Shown one piece after another: positions 1 to 6,083 of a stretch of DNA of 10,372 nucleotides. The notes beneath the pieces are model-generated. The model searched no databases, was not told the DNA's origin, and saw only the letters and a program-made list of their open reading frames with translations. The DNA lies in assembly GCA_902795875.1 (NCBI GenBank), contig CADBND010000051.1, positions 1 through 10,372 on the forward strand, in the 5' to 3' direction. Every line of letters starts with the position of its first letter. The first letter of the stretch is position 1. Made by a program: the position numbers and the translations under genes. Source of the DNA: an uncultured Erysipelotrichaceae bacterium. GTDB taxonomy: Bacteria > Bacillota_I > Bacilli_A > Erysipelotrichales > Erysipelotrichaceae.

Positions 1-1005
1 ACTGCTGCGCATAATGACATTCTGATTGGCAGCCATCACGGGAACCAGCATCCATCCGACAATTTGCCCCAGACACCAGAGCAAAGGGTTCCTCGAGAAA
101 GCCAGAAGAAAATTTTCCGTTCCCAGAGAGAACAGCATAGTCAGGTAAATGACGCGAACCCGGTTCTTCGGCTTTGGCATAATAGCGACCAGTACGCTTC
201 CAAGCGCCATAGCGATGCCGGAGCAGGAAGTCACAATCCCCAGCACGTTGTTGCCATGGATAGGAATTACCAATGCAGGCAATACCGCATCAAATGCAGA
301 CGCGATCAGATTCACACCCGACATAAACATGATCACATCCAGCACCAGCCGATGTTCTTTCAGAAAATGCAGTCCTTCTTTGGCAAGCTTCAATATATTT
401 TCCTCTTTCCTGCCCTGATTGTCCTTTTCAGGCAGCTGAACGAAGATAAGCAATGCCACAAATGCAATTACGAAAGTGGCCAGATCCACGATAATCACCG
501 CATCTAATCCAGCTAGCCCATACAGCGCTGAAGCCAGCAGCGGACTTCCAATAGTAATCAGTGACCTGGACAGCGATTGATACCCGCTCGTTTTCTGATA
601 GGCTTCTTTAGGAATAATGAGGGTATAGGCCACCTCTGATGTAGGCTGCTGTACGGTGTTCATCAGTCCGGAAACTGCGTTGATGGCATACAGATGCCAT
701 ACGGACAGCAGGTCGCTTTTGAACAGGATAAACACCAATACAGTGGTCAGTGCCGCCAGAGCATCACACACCAGCATGGTTTTCTTTTTATTGTACTTGT
801 CGGAGAACGCTCCGGCGAAAATGCTCAATACCACATACGGCGCATAGGTGCAGATAGTCAGTGCGGCGGTACTCAGCGCAGACCCGGTTTTTTCATACAG
901 CCACAGGGTCAGTGCGAACCCCATCATGGAGCTGCCCAGTTGTGACAGGCTCTGCGTACTCCACAGAATATAAAAATCTTTGAGCGATTGATTGTTTCTC
1001 ATCAT
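1..1005 (-). CDS. MFS transporter, DHA3/Mef-like drug exporter (3' end cut by window edge)
   Basis: Proton-driven efflux pump of the inner membrane, by family probably exporting macrolides or other hydrophobic drugs; the substrate cannot be read from sequence. 335 residues are visible and the C-terminal part lies beyond position 1. The protein begins MMRNNQSLKDFYILWSTQSL, followed by many hydrophobic helices. The loop between helices 2 and 3 carries the MFS signature GAFSDKYNKKK (about residues 65-75), and the second half begins after a basic linker (PEKDNQGRKEEN). The start at 1005 is preceded by AAAAGGAG with 5 bases of spacing; an ATG directly after it (1002) is an alternative. It is the last visible gene of a minus-strand block with a TetR regulator and a CPBP protease, and is separated from the latter by a 34-codon leader frame and overlapping hairpins that suggest attenuation. 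Family call is firm; the Mef-like assignment is by overall resemblance. Confidence 0.9.
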   Translation of the reverse strand, partial: MMRNNQSLKDFYILWSTQSLSQLGSSMMGFALTLWLYEKTGSALSTAALTICTYAPYVVLSIFAGAFSDKYNKKKTMLVCDALAALTTVLVFILFKSDLLSVWHLYAINAVSGLMNTVQQPTSEVAYTLIIPKEAYQKTSGYQSLSRSLITIGSPLLASALYGLAGLDAVIIVDLATFVIAFVALLIFVQLPEKDNQGRKEENILKLAKEGLHFLKEHRLVLDVIMFMSGVNLIASAFDAVLPALVIPIHGNNVLGIVTSCSGIAMALGSVLVAIMPKPKNRVRVIYLTMLFSLGTENFLLAFSRNPLLWCLGQIVGWMLVPVMAANQNVIMRSS

Positions 1006-1023
1006 CTTTGCTCCTTTTCATTA

Positions 1024-1128
1024 TTATGCAACAAAAGAGCAAAGTCTGAGGAACTCGGTTGTTACTCCATACAGATTCCTCAGACTCTGCATGGAGCGGA
1101 AACAATGCAGTGCTTCATCCGGATTCAT
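1024..1128 (-). CDS. Putative 34-codon leader peptide upstream of the MFS exporter
   Basis: A short frame starts ATG at 1128 and ends TAA TAA at 1026-1021, 18 bases before the exporter start. The peptide begins MNPDEALHCFRSMQ and ends TEFLRLCSFVA. The whole of two alternative hairpins (1040-1096) lies inside it, so ribosome position on this frame would decide which one forms. A purine-rich GAAAAGAG abuts the ATG directly, which is close for a ribosome binding site. A second mini-frame (M-I-E-K-R) begins at 1143 behind AGGGG and its TGA overlaps this ATG, which would allow coupled translation. I do not recognise the peptide and it lacks the R-x-R macrolide stalling motif. That it is translated is inference. 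Confidence 0.45.
   Translation of the reverse strand: MNPDEALHCFRSMQSLRNLYGVTTEFLRLCSFVA
1040..1096 (-). promoter_or_regulatory. Putative attenuator: two mutually exclusive hairpins in the exporter leader
   Basis: On the minus strand, CTCCATGCAGA (1096-1086) can pair with TCTGTATGGAG (1075-1065): 11 pairs including one G-U, with a 10-base loop. Alternatively CAGAGTCTGAGGAA (1089-1076) pairs with TTCCTCAGACTTTG (1053-1040): 14 pairs including one G-U, with a 22-base loop. The second is followed by the T-rich CTCTTTTGTT, a modest terminator tail. The two left arms share four bases and the loop of the first is the arm of the second, so they compete (or form a pseudoknot). Both pairings are seen directly; attenuation is inferred from the layout and from known leader control of resistance genes. 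Confidence 0.55.
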
Positions 1129-1142
1129 CTCTTTTCAATCAT

Positions 1143-1165
1143 ATGCCCCTATTCGGGGCATTTTT
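1143..1165 (+). terminator. Short GC hairpin with T-run on the plus strand
   Basis: ATGCCCC and GGGGCAT flank a 5-base loop (TATTC), followed by TTTTT on the plus strand. This has the form of an intrinsic terminator for plus-strand transcripts, yet the neighbouring genes are all on the minus strand. On the minus strand the hairpin follows the protease stop codon and precedes the exporter leader but has no T-run there. It may cap antisense transcripts or act as an RNA processing or stability hairpin between the two genes. Confidence 0.4.
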
Positions 1166-1914
1166 CATCTACAGTGAATATTCTCTTCCCTTATTGGAAA
1201 TTCCTTAACAAGATAGAATAAATACCCTCCCAGAATGACTACGATCGCCAAAAGATTGATGATCATTTGTGCCCGTGAACTCAAGTTTCCTTCTGCAGCA
1301 AACACTTTTAATGCATTATTCGCTGAATGAAACAGGATGCAGGATATCAGTGACTTTCCATGATAAAAGATCCATGTGAGCACAAATCCAATCAGAACAG
1401 CGAACACGATCTGGATAAGCGATGATGTCAGATCCCTGCCGCTTCCGTTGAACAGATTCACGATATGGCCAATGCCAAACGCCAGTGAAGAAGTGATAAT
1501 CGCTGATTTCAGATCATCTTTTTCCATAGCCCTAAACAACAGCCCTCGGAAAATAGCCTCTTCCAAAAAGCCAACACAACACATGCTGATGATATACAGA
1601 ACTGTTTCCGGAAGACTATATTGCATCGTAATCCCGTTCCAAAAGGCTGTCGATGCGATGAGAATCAGCGGAACATAGTACAGAAAACGCCTTGCAGGAA
1701 CTTCAGACTTGCAAAGGCCATATTTCCTGGTCAGATCATTATTTCGGATCCAGAAATAAAGGACCAGAGACATCACGATATGCAGTAGTGCCGTTACAGA
1801 CTTTATGATACCGACAGACTCTGAGAGCTGGTCGGCAATGCTTGTCAGGACTACATAGGCAACGATCCAAAGGATCGCAAAGGAGATCTCGCTTTTCTGA
1901 TACAGTTTCGTCAT
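1165..1914 (-). CDS. CPBP (CAAX/Abi-type) intramembrane metalloprotease
   Basis: Multi-pass membrane protein of 249 residues belonging to the CPBP family, glutamate-dependent intramembrane endopeptidases related to Rce1; bacterial members are often tied to bacteriocin maturation or self-immunity. The three family motifs are all present: EE-A-x-x-R (Glu118, Glu119, Arg123 in FLEEAIFRGLLFR), the first His motif (His150 with Asn153 in FGIGHIVN), and the second (His196 with Asn200 in ILFHSANN). About seven hydrophobic stretches surround them, and the N-terminal ~115 residues form the usual divergent helices. The catalytic set looks intact. Its ATG overlaps the TGA of the upstream TetR gene (TCAT at 1911-1914), so translation is probably coupled; GGAGAGGAAG lies upstream within the regulator's end. 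The substrate is unknown. Confidence 0.92.
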   Translation of the reverse strand: MTKLYQKSEISFAILWIVAYVVLTSIADQLSESVGIIKSVTALLHIVMSLVLYFWIRNNDLTRKYGLCKSEVPARRFLYYVPLILIASTAFWNGITMQYSLPETVLYIISMCCVGFLEEAIFRGLLFRAMEKDDLKSAIITSSLAFGIGHIVNLFNGSGRDLTSSLIQIVFAVLIGFVLTWIFYHGKSLISCILFHSANNALKVFAAEGNLSSRAQMIINLLAIVVILGGYLFYLVKEFPIREENIHCR

Positions 1915-2459
1915 TCTGATTTCTTCCTCTCCATTCCTTCCGCAATCATCATTAATGCTCTTGCAATTGCATCAGGATCATATTCCATTCCGTTGTTTGC
2001 AATAAGGCTTGCATAGCCATGAACAACAGCAACCAACGGTTCAAAAAAGGCAGTGGCTTCTTCTGCTGTCAGTTCCTCTTCCGAACTGACGACCGCAAGC
2101 AGATCCGCAGTTTCCGGAGCAGTGATCAAATCCTCCAAACTGAGACCGGAAAAGCGGCCTGATTGAAAAAGAAAGCGAAACAGTTGCGGCTCCTCTTTGG
2201 CAAAGCGGATATATCTGATCCCCATTTCCAAAAGGTCTTTAGCCACAAGTATATATTCGCTGTGAAATTCATCTGCTTTCCGATAAACCAGGTCTTTCAA
2301 GATATCCGTATCCGGAAACTGATACATGATCGGCTGCGTAGAACAGCCCAGGAAAGACGCCAGGTTTCTCACCGTCAGCGCTTCATGACCCTGCTCCCGG
2401 ATCAAGCGGAATGCACCGTTTACTATATCCTCTTTTGTCGTCGTTGGTTTCTTTGGCAT
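1911..2459 (-). CDS. TetR/AcrR-family transcriptional regulator
   Basis: DNA-binding repressor, predicted to control the protease and exporter downstream. Starting at MPKKPTTTKEDIVNGAF the protein has 182 residues, normal for TetR. The N-terminal helix-turn-helix covers about residues 8-55, with LTVRNLASFLGCSTQPIMYQ as the HTH core and the following F-P-D-T-D-I-L-K at the position of the usual Y-x-H-F-x-x-K-x-x-L. The C-terminal part (about 60-182) is the all-helical ligand domain. The frame is open 16 codons further (to 2507), but that stretch is AT-rich promoter DNA containing the palindrome, while the start at 2459 has AAAGG 8 bases upstream; I therefore chose the shorter form. It overlaps the protease gene by 4 bases. 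A 26-bp near-palindrome 14 bases upstream of the start suggests autoregulation. Confidence 0.9.
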   Translation of the reverse strand: MPKKPTTTKEDIVNGAFRLIREQGHEALTVRNLASFLGCSTQPIMYQFPDTDILKDLVYRKADEFHSEYILVAKDLLEMGIRYIRFAKEEPQLFRFLFQSGRFSGLSLEDLITAPETADLLAVVSSEEELTAEEATAFFEPLVAVVHGYASLIANNGMEYDPDAIARALMMIAEGMERKKSE

Positions 2460-2472
2460 AGAAATAACCTTT

Positions 2473-2498
2473 AATATTATAACATATGTTATTATATT
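2473..2498 (-). promoter_or_regulatory. Near-perfect 26-bp palindrome, likely TetR operator with -10 box
   Basis: The half-sites AATATTATAACAT and ATGTTATTATATT are reverse complements except for one position, and the inner 14 bases ATAACATATGTTAT are perfect. On the minus strand two TATAAT hexamers (2481-2476 and 2496-2491) lie inside it; no good -35 box is visible for either. Size, symmetry and position directly before the regulator gene fit an autoregulatory TetR operator. Binding is inferred. Confidence 0.65.
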
Positions 2499-2596
2499 TC
2501 GATCCATTCTTATATCACGAATTTCACCACGGAACTTCAGATATGCATCACAACGGGGAGGATGAAGTTTCTTACATGATCAGTTTGCGCGGCAAC

Positions 2597-2662
2597 AAAA
2601 AAACAAGAACGCAAAGTACAGACCATCAAGCCTTTTAGGGATGAAACCCGTATGTCCTTGTT
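2597..2662 (-). terminator. Putative structured terminator after the small-gene block
   Basis: On the minus strand AACAAGGAC (2662-2654) pairs with GTTCTTGTT (2610-2602), nine pairs with one G-U, running into a T7 tract (2603-2597). The 43-base loop contains a small GGG/CCC hairpin and an AAAG/CTTT pairing, so the folded form would be branched. It lies in the 257-base gap between the C-x-C-x-x-C gene and the TetR gene, which holds no convincing coding frame, and would end transcripts coming from 3640. The long loop is unusual for a plain terminator. Confidence 0.45.
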
Positions 2663-2716
2663 ATTTGATATAGTACAGTAACTATGCCCTTTTGCTACTA
2701 TGATATATTCTTGCGA

Positions 2717-3079
2717 TCATTCATCCCATTTTAAATGTATAGGAGTGATCTCTATTACAAAATGATCTTCCTTGATCTCCGTCATCGGATGAGAATCCGT
2801 AACGAACAGATGTACTTTACCGATATCAGTTTCTTTGAAAGGACCGGCAGAACCCAGGATCACATATTGAACACCACTGTAAAACATCGTTCCGTTTGCA
2901 GGACCGATCGGGATCGCTTCAAAAGGCTTTTCGATATCGACCCCTAATTGGTTCAGATAAGCCGCAAGTTCCGGATAAGCAGCCTTGATCTCTTTGACGT
3001 AGTTTCGACAATATGCGCAGTTGCAGATGTCTTCTTCTGTCAACTGGTCATAGTATTGTCTTGTTTTCTCAACATTCAT
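2717..3079 (-). CDS. Conserved hypothetical protein with C-x-C-x-x-C motif
   Basis: A 120-residue soluble protein of unknown function. I recognise the overall pattern as a small protein recurrent in Firmicutes but cannot attach a named domain. It opens MNVEKTRQYYDQLTEEDICN, and the cysteines of CNCAYC (about residues 19-24) form a compact motif that could hold a metal or disulfide. The middle segment (YPELAAYLNQLGVDIEKPFE) is helical and leads into a β-rich C-terminus with hydrophobic alternation (HFVIEITPIHLKW). There is no signal peptide or membrane segment. The start at 3079 is preceded by GAGGT with 9 bases of spacing. It lies downstream of the two-helix membrane protein gene and probably shares its transcript. 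Confidence 0.75.
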   Translation of the reverse strand: MNVEKTRQYYDQLTEEDICNCAYCRNYVKEIKAAYPELAAYLNQLGVDIEKPFEAIPIGPANGTMFYSGVQYVILGSAGPFKETDIGKVHLFVTDSHPMTEIKEDHFVIEITPIHLKWDE

Positions 3080-3086
3080 AAGTTAG

Positions 3087-3206
3087 CTACCTCTGTAAAT
3101 CGCAGTCTGTCAGTTCATCTGTCGAATACACATAGTTTTCTTTATGAATCCATAACTTCACAAAATCGACAAACAGACTGTATTCTAATATGGCATTCCT
3201 TACTTT
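3087..3206 (-). pseudogene. Coding-like frame without a start, possible remnant or frameshift extension
   Basis: Between the two neighbouring genes a minus-strand frame reads VRNAILEYSLFVDFVKLWIH and then KENYVYSTDELTDCDLQR, ending at TAG (3089-3087). The stop overlaps the GAGGT ribosome binding site of the next gene, as in a normal operon junction. The composition looks like real protein, but no ATG, GTG or TTG with a ribosome binding site begins it. The frame is -1 relative to the upstream gene, which ends GGG AAA AAG TAA at 3200, so slippage there would append about 38 residues to it. An inverted repeat lies within it. It may be the tail of a deleted gene, a frameshift extension, or chance. 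Confidence 0.3.
3103..3180. repeat. Two-part inverted repeat in the gap between small genes
   Basis: CAGTCTGT (3103-3110) is the exact reverse complement of ACAGACTG (3173-3180), and inside it TGTCGA (3120-3125) is the reverse complement of TCGACA (3166-3171). A 9-base bulge on the left arm and a single base on the right separate the two stems, leaving a 40-base loop. No T-run follows on either strand, so it is not a standard terminator. It overlaps the startless coding-like frame. Confidence 0.45.
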
Positions 3207-3640
3207 TTCCCGAAGAACTCTTCTTTTGTGATCTCCCTTCCGGCATCTTTCTCTTCTCCGGTAAAGGCGTTGTATTTGTAATCGGTGTCGTAGTAATGAG
3301 CTTCCATAGGTTCTTCTTTATGCTTGCGAAATACGATCGCAAACAATGAGATGAATGTTCCGACAGCACCTGTTATGCCGATCCCTAGAAGGATGGAAGA
3401 AAGCTTCCCCGGATGGATAAAAAGCACTATAAGCCCCAAAAAGACGCCAAAGAAAAACATGTAGCCGAAAGTCTCTATGATCCGTTTTTCTCCTTTTGTC
3501 GTCTGCCAGCTTCCTGAAGCGTGGAATTCTTTTCCCTTGCGTCGCTCATAAAGCGGGATCTCGACATGGGCGTTTTCCTTTATACTTTCATGTACGATTT
3601 TTTCAGCTGCTTCGGAAATGGGCTTTTTCATATTGTTCAT
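3200..3640 (-). CDS. Small two-helix membrane protein of unknown function
   Basis: A 146-residue protein I do not recognise. The first ~55 residues are polar and charged (MNNMKKPISEAAEKIVHESI onward), followed by two hydrophobic helices at about residues 58-75 (YMFFFGVFLGLIVLFI) and 81-104 (SSILLGIGITGAVGTF onward), then a charged, tyrosine-containing tail ending EITKEEFFGKK. No signal peptide precedes the helices, so both ends are probably cytoplasmic. The start at 3640 follows AAGGAG with 5 bases of spacing, an ideal ribosome binding site; an internal ATG three codons later is less well placed. A sigma-A type promoter lies at 3715-3687. It is the first gene of a short minus-strand unit with the C-x-C-x-x-C protein. 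Confidence 0.7.
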   Translation of the reverse strand: MNNMKKPISEAAEKIVHESIKENAHVEIPLYERRKGKEFHASGSWQTTKGEKRIIETFGYMFFFGVFLGLIVLFIHPGKLSSILLGIGITGAVGTFISLFAIVFRKHKEEPMEAHYYDTDYKYNAFTGEEKDAGREITKEEFFGKK

Positions 3641-3686
3641 CTTTTCTCCTTAATCGAAAGATGTTAAAGTGTTCTCCTGTCGGATC

Positions 3687-3715
3687 CCTATAAAGTCAGC
3701 AGATCAGTGTTTCAA
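3687..3715 (-). promoter_or_regulatory. Sigma-A type promoter for the two-helix membrane protein gene
   Basis: On the minus strand TTGAAA (3715-3710) and TATAGG (3692-3687) are separated by 17 bases. The -35 box matches consensus at five of six positions and the -10 box at four. The predicted start lies about 40 bases before the coding start at 3640. Confidence 0.5.
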
Positions 3716-3797
3716 AATGCATAGAACAGTCCAAAACGGGTTTCCTTCAGAAACAGAGACAAAAACACAATACACGCTTTCTTGTAAAAACAATAAT

Positions 3798-4940
3798 TTA
3801 TCTCATTGGCAGTGCGGCATATTCTACACTGTCAAACTCCGTACCGAGGATCTCGAAGTCATTTAATTCATCGTACTCGTGTCCAGCCTCAACATCAAAG
3901 CCATCCGGTACTTTCACATCCACTCTATAGGTCAGCAGATCTTTCTGTACAAGGATCATGCTGCCGTCTTCCCAGAATGCGTAGCCACTGACTTCAAAAC
4001 CGTCATCAATGAAGCTCTGTATCGTCTTTCCGGTGTATGCATCCAGCTCTTCCTGCGGCAGGATCTCATCCGTAAAATCAACGCAGTCATCGATCTGCAC
4101 ACCGTGAAGCAGTTCATTGACCTGATCTGCATAGTTTTCATCTGCGACATCCAGACTGTTGTATTTTTCCAGAATATCCGGTTCAATCGTACTGCTGAAC
4201 TGATAATGTCTTCCGTCTTTTTCGCCGATCACAAAGATCTCATTTTCAATGAATGTATAGTCCACAGTACCACCTTCGCGCAATGAATCGGCGATCTCCC
4301 CAAAGGTCCGGCACGGACTTTCAACATGTGGCAGATCGTTGTATGTTTTAGGAGCATTATACTCAGGTAACTCGACATGTTGGTCGTAGACAAAACGGTA
4401 TTCCATATTCATGCTGCTGTCGCCGTTTTTGAACTCCGAAACAATCTTGCTTACTTTACCGTTTTCTTTTGTTCCCGTGGAAGTGAATGATTCGCTTGAA
4501 TTTCCGTTTGCTGCCGTCACATTCAAAGTCAGCTCACTGTCATTCTTATTCGTTGCCTTGCAAGTTACAGAATCGTCATCCCCCTCATAATATGCCAAAG
4601 CGTTCATCCTCAGCGTCGTGTTGAGTGTCTGTAAAGAAAGATCGTACATGCTCTCATCTTCAAACAGTGTCCGGTCATCGGAAATGAGATATTTCTTTCC
4701 GTCCTGGACAAACAGATAATAATCATAGCCGGCTTCGACACTGTTCACATACATTTTGTCTCCGTCTTTCGTAAAGACACCCGATAAAGTGCCGTCACGA
4801 TAAGATTCCATAGTAAAACAGTCCGCATCCATAAGATCCTTATAGAATTCTTCCACCATCTGTTTCCCTTCTTTGGCCACGATCGTCTTTTCAGTCGAAC
4901 AACCGCTAAGAAGTACCATCAAAGCTGATAATAAAATCAA
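3798..4940 (-). CDS. Surface lipoprotein of unknown function, start disrupted at an A8 tract
   Basis: Predicted lipid-anchored extracellular protein of 380 residues, counted from a TTG at 4940. A hydrophobic stretch ending LMVLLSGC forms a good lipobox with Cys14. The mature part repeats short β-rich segments (YVNSVEAGYDYYLFVQDGKK, LTLNVTAANG) and may hold a LolA-like lipoprotein fold in its first half; no catalytic motif is visible. The TTG at 4940 has no ribosome binding site and gives a signal without the usual basic residues. Thirteen bases upstream a TTG (4953) follows GAGGG with 6 bases of spacing and reads K-K into eight A's, but in the wrong frame, ending after 15 codons. Removing one A gives L-K-K-I-L-I-L-L-S-A-L-M-V-L-L-S-G-C, a textbook signal. 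Slippage, phase variation, a mutation or a sequencing error could explain this. It follows the exported dehydratase gene by about 100 bases. Confidence 0.75.
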   Translation of the reverse strand: MILLSALMVLLSGCSTEKTIVAKEGKQMVEEFYKDLMDADCFTMESYRDGTLSGVFTKDGDKMYVNSVEAGYDYYLFVQDGKKYLISDDRTLFEDESMYDLSLQTLNTTLRMNALAYYEGDDDSVTCKATNKNDSELTLNVTAANGNSSESFTSTGTKENGKVSKIVSEFKNGDSSMNMEYRFVYDQHVELPEYNAPKTYNDLPHVESPCRTFGEIADSLREGGTVDYTFIENEIFVIGEKDGRHYQFSSTIEPDILEKYNSLDVADENYADQVNELLHGVQIDDCVDFTDEILPQEELDAYTGKTIQSFIDDGFEVSGYAFWEDGSMILVQKDLLTYRVDVKVPDGFDVEAGHEYDELNDFEILGTEFDSVEYAALPMR

Positions 4941-4976
4941 TATTTTTTTTCAAAGTAAACCCTCTTTCGTTTTTTT

Positions 4977-4982
4977 ATTATA
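4977..4982 (-). promoter_or_regulatory. Candidate -10 box for the lipoprotein gene
   Basis: A consensus TATAAT on the minus strand lies about 25 bases before the ribosome binding site (GAGGG) of the lipoprotein gene. The hexamer 17 bases upstream is GACGTT, a poor -35 box, so this is only a partial promoter match. Confidence 0.3.
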
Positions 4983-5036
4983 CTACTGCCTGTTCAGGAA
5001 ACGTCCATTTGTATCCGCCAGACAGGAACGTTATTA

Positions 5037-5999
5037 TTATCTTCCTTTTTCCATCGTATCGAAGAAACCAAGGATACGCACCTCAGGAATCGCTTCGACG
5101 TTATTCCGCTGTTTTTCCGTTATCCCATTTGGATCTTCCACTTCGATGATGTAATGATATGTTCCCAAAGAGTTTCCCTCCGGCCTGTCATGGATCGTTA
5201 CGAATTCCAAACCGGTATTATGTATCTCCACGATAATATCGTCGATCCGGTCTGCCCGGCAACTTCCCACAAGAACCATATGCGTTTTCATTTCGCTGTC
5301 AGGCTTGGAAGCGCAAAGGATATAGAATCTTGTTTTGTTCGCATCAGTGATCTGCACATTTTCTGCCAAAACGGACAAGCCATACAGATCAGCCGCACCG
5401 GGAGCGGCTATCGCAGCGATCGTTTTGTCTCCCGTCTGACTTACATAACTCGCTGCTGCAGCCGTACTTGCCATTTCTATCGCTTCGGCATCTGGCAGAT
5501 TCTCATTTCTCCAATTCAGGCTCTGCGCAAGTCCCTGCGCATGCGAACAGACCGTGCGGATATCTTCGATCGAAGCGCCGGGAATACCCATCAGGGTCTG
5601 ATTGATCGGCAATATGACCTCTCCGGTCACAAAAACCTTATCTTCTTTGATGAGCGCATCGATATAATTCGCCACGGTACCGCCCAAAGTGTTTTCCTGC
5701 GGTATCACAGCATAATCCGCATTTCCTTTCACAACGTCCTCGATCGCCTCAGGAACGGTCGTCTTGGGAAACAGTGATACGCTTTCCGGAAAGAAAAACT
5801 TCGCAGCTTCTTCCGTATATGTTCCTTCCGGACCAAGATAGGAGACCCTGGCATTATCCGGAATGATCTCGATGTTCATATCCGGCTTTTGGTCGCTATC
5901 TGCATTATCCAAGCCCGTTTCACATCCAAAACAGCTGAAACATATCAATAAAACAATGGCTATCTTCATTGACGCTTTCTTCATTTCTTTCCACTCCAT
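5037..5999 (-). CDS. Exported prephenate dehydratase-like protein with degenerate ACT domain
   Basis: The family converts prephenate to phenylpyruvate in phenylalanine synthesis, normally in the cytoplasm. Here residues 50-230 carry the PDT motifs: VSYLGPEGTYTEEAA (52-66), the P-Q-E-N-T-L-G-G segment (100-107) for the usual P-I-E-N-S-x-x-G, SHAQGLAQ (152-159), STAAAASYV (178-186), and NKTRF (221-225), whose Thr is the catalytic residue in family members. An ACT-like domain follows (about 238-315), but the usual G-A-L motif is absent and the Phe-binding E-S-R-P reads I-H-D-R-P. Unlike known PDTs it starts with a basic stretch and hydrophobic segment ending CFSCFGC (Cys26), a probable lipoprotein or anchor signal. 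Start 5999 has AAGGAAAG upstream; 5984 is a good alternative. It is followed by another lipoprotein gene and divergent from a glycosidase lipoprotein. Whether it is enzyme or sensor is open. Confidence 0.85.
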   Translation of the reverse strand: MEWKEMKKASMKIAIVLLICFSCFGCETGLDNADSDQKPDMNIEIIPDNARVSYLGPEGTYTEEAAKFFFPESVSLFPKTTVPEAIEDVVKGNADYAVIPQENTLGGTVANYIDALIKEDKVFVTGEVILPINQTLMGIPGASIEDIRTVCSHAQGLAQSLNWRNENLPDAEAIEMASTAAAASYVSQTGDKTIAAIAAPGAADLYGLSVLAENVQITDANKTRFYILCASKPDSEMKTHMVLVGSCRADRIDDIIVEIHNTGLEFVTIHDRPEGNSLGTYHYIIEVEDPNGITEKQRNNVEAIPEVRILGFFDTMEKGR

Positions 6000-6025
6000 C
6001 GTTTTCTTTCCTTATCCTCACTTGC

Positions 6026-6031
6026 ATTATA
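6026..6031 (-). promoter_or_regulatory. Candidate -10 box for the exported dehydratase gene
   Basis: TATAAT occurs on the minus strand 26 bases before the start at 5999, leaving room for a short leader with the AAGGAAAG site. The expected -35 hexamer is AATCAT, a weak match, so the true promoter could lie further upstream, beyond the hairpin at 6084-6112. Confidence 0.3.
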
Positions 6032-6083
6032 CTTTATTACAAGAACTCATGATTATCCCGAATCTAAAACTCCAGAGGTACAC

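Noticed and set aside
64..945. Several plus-strand open frames opposite the exporter gene
   Set aside because: They lie antisense to an MFS gene with clear family motifs, have no ribosome binding sites and show no protein family features.
2460..2507. 16-codon N-terminal extension of the TetR gene
   Set aside because: The stretch is the operator and promoter region with no ribosome binding site for the upstream ATG, while 2459 has one.
5016..5020. Possible terminator from CCTGT/ACAGG arms between the dehydratase and lipoprotein genes
   Set aside because: Only five base pairs, a long loop and no T-run after it.
5154..5777. 207-codon plus-strand open frame
   Set aside because: Antisense to the dehydratase motifs and rich in Arg, Ser and Ile as expected for a shadow frame.
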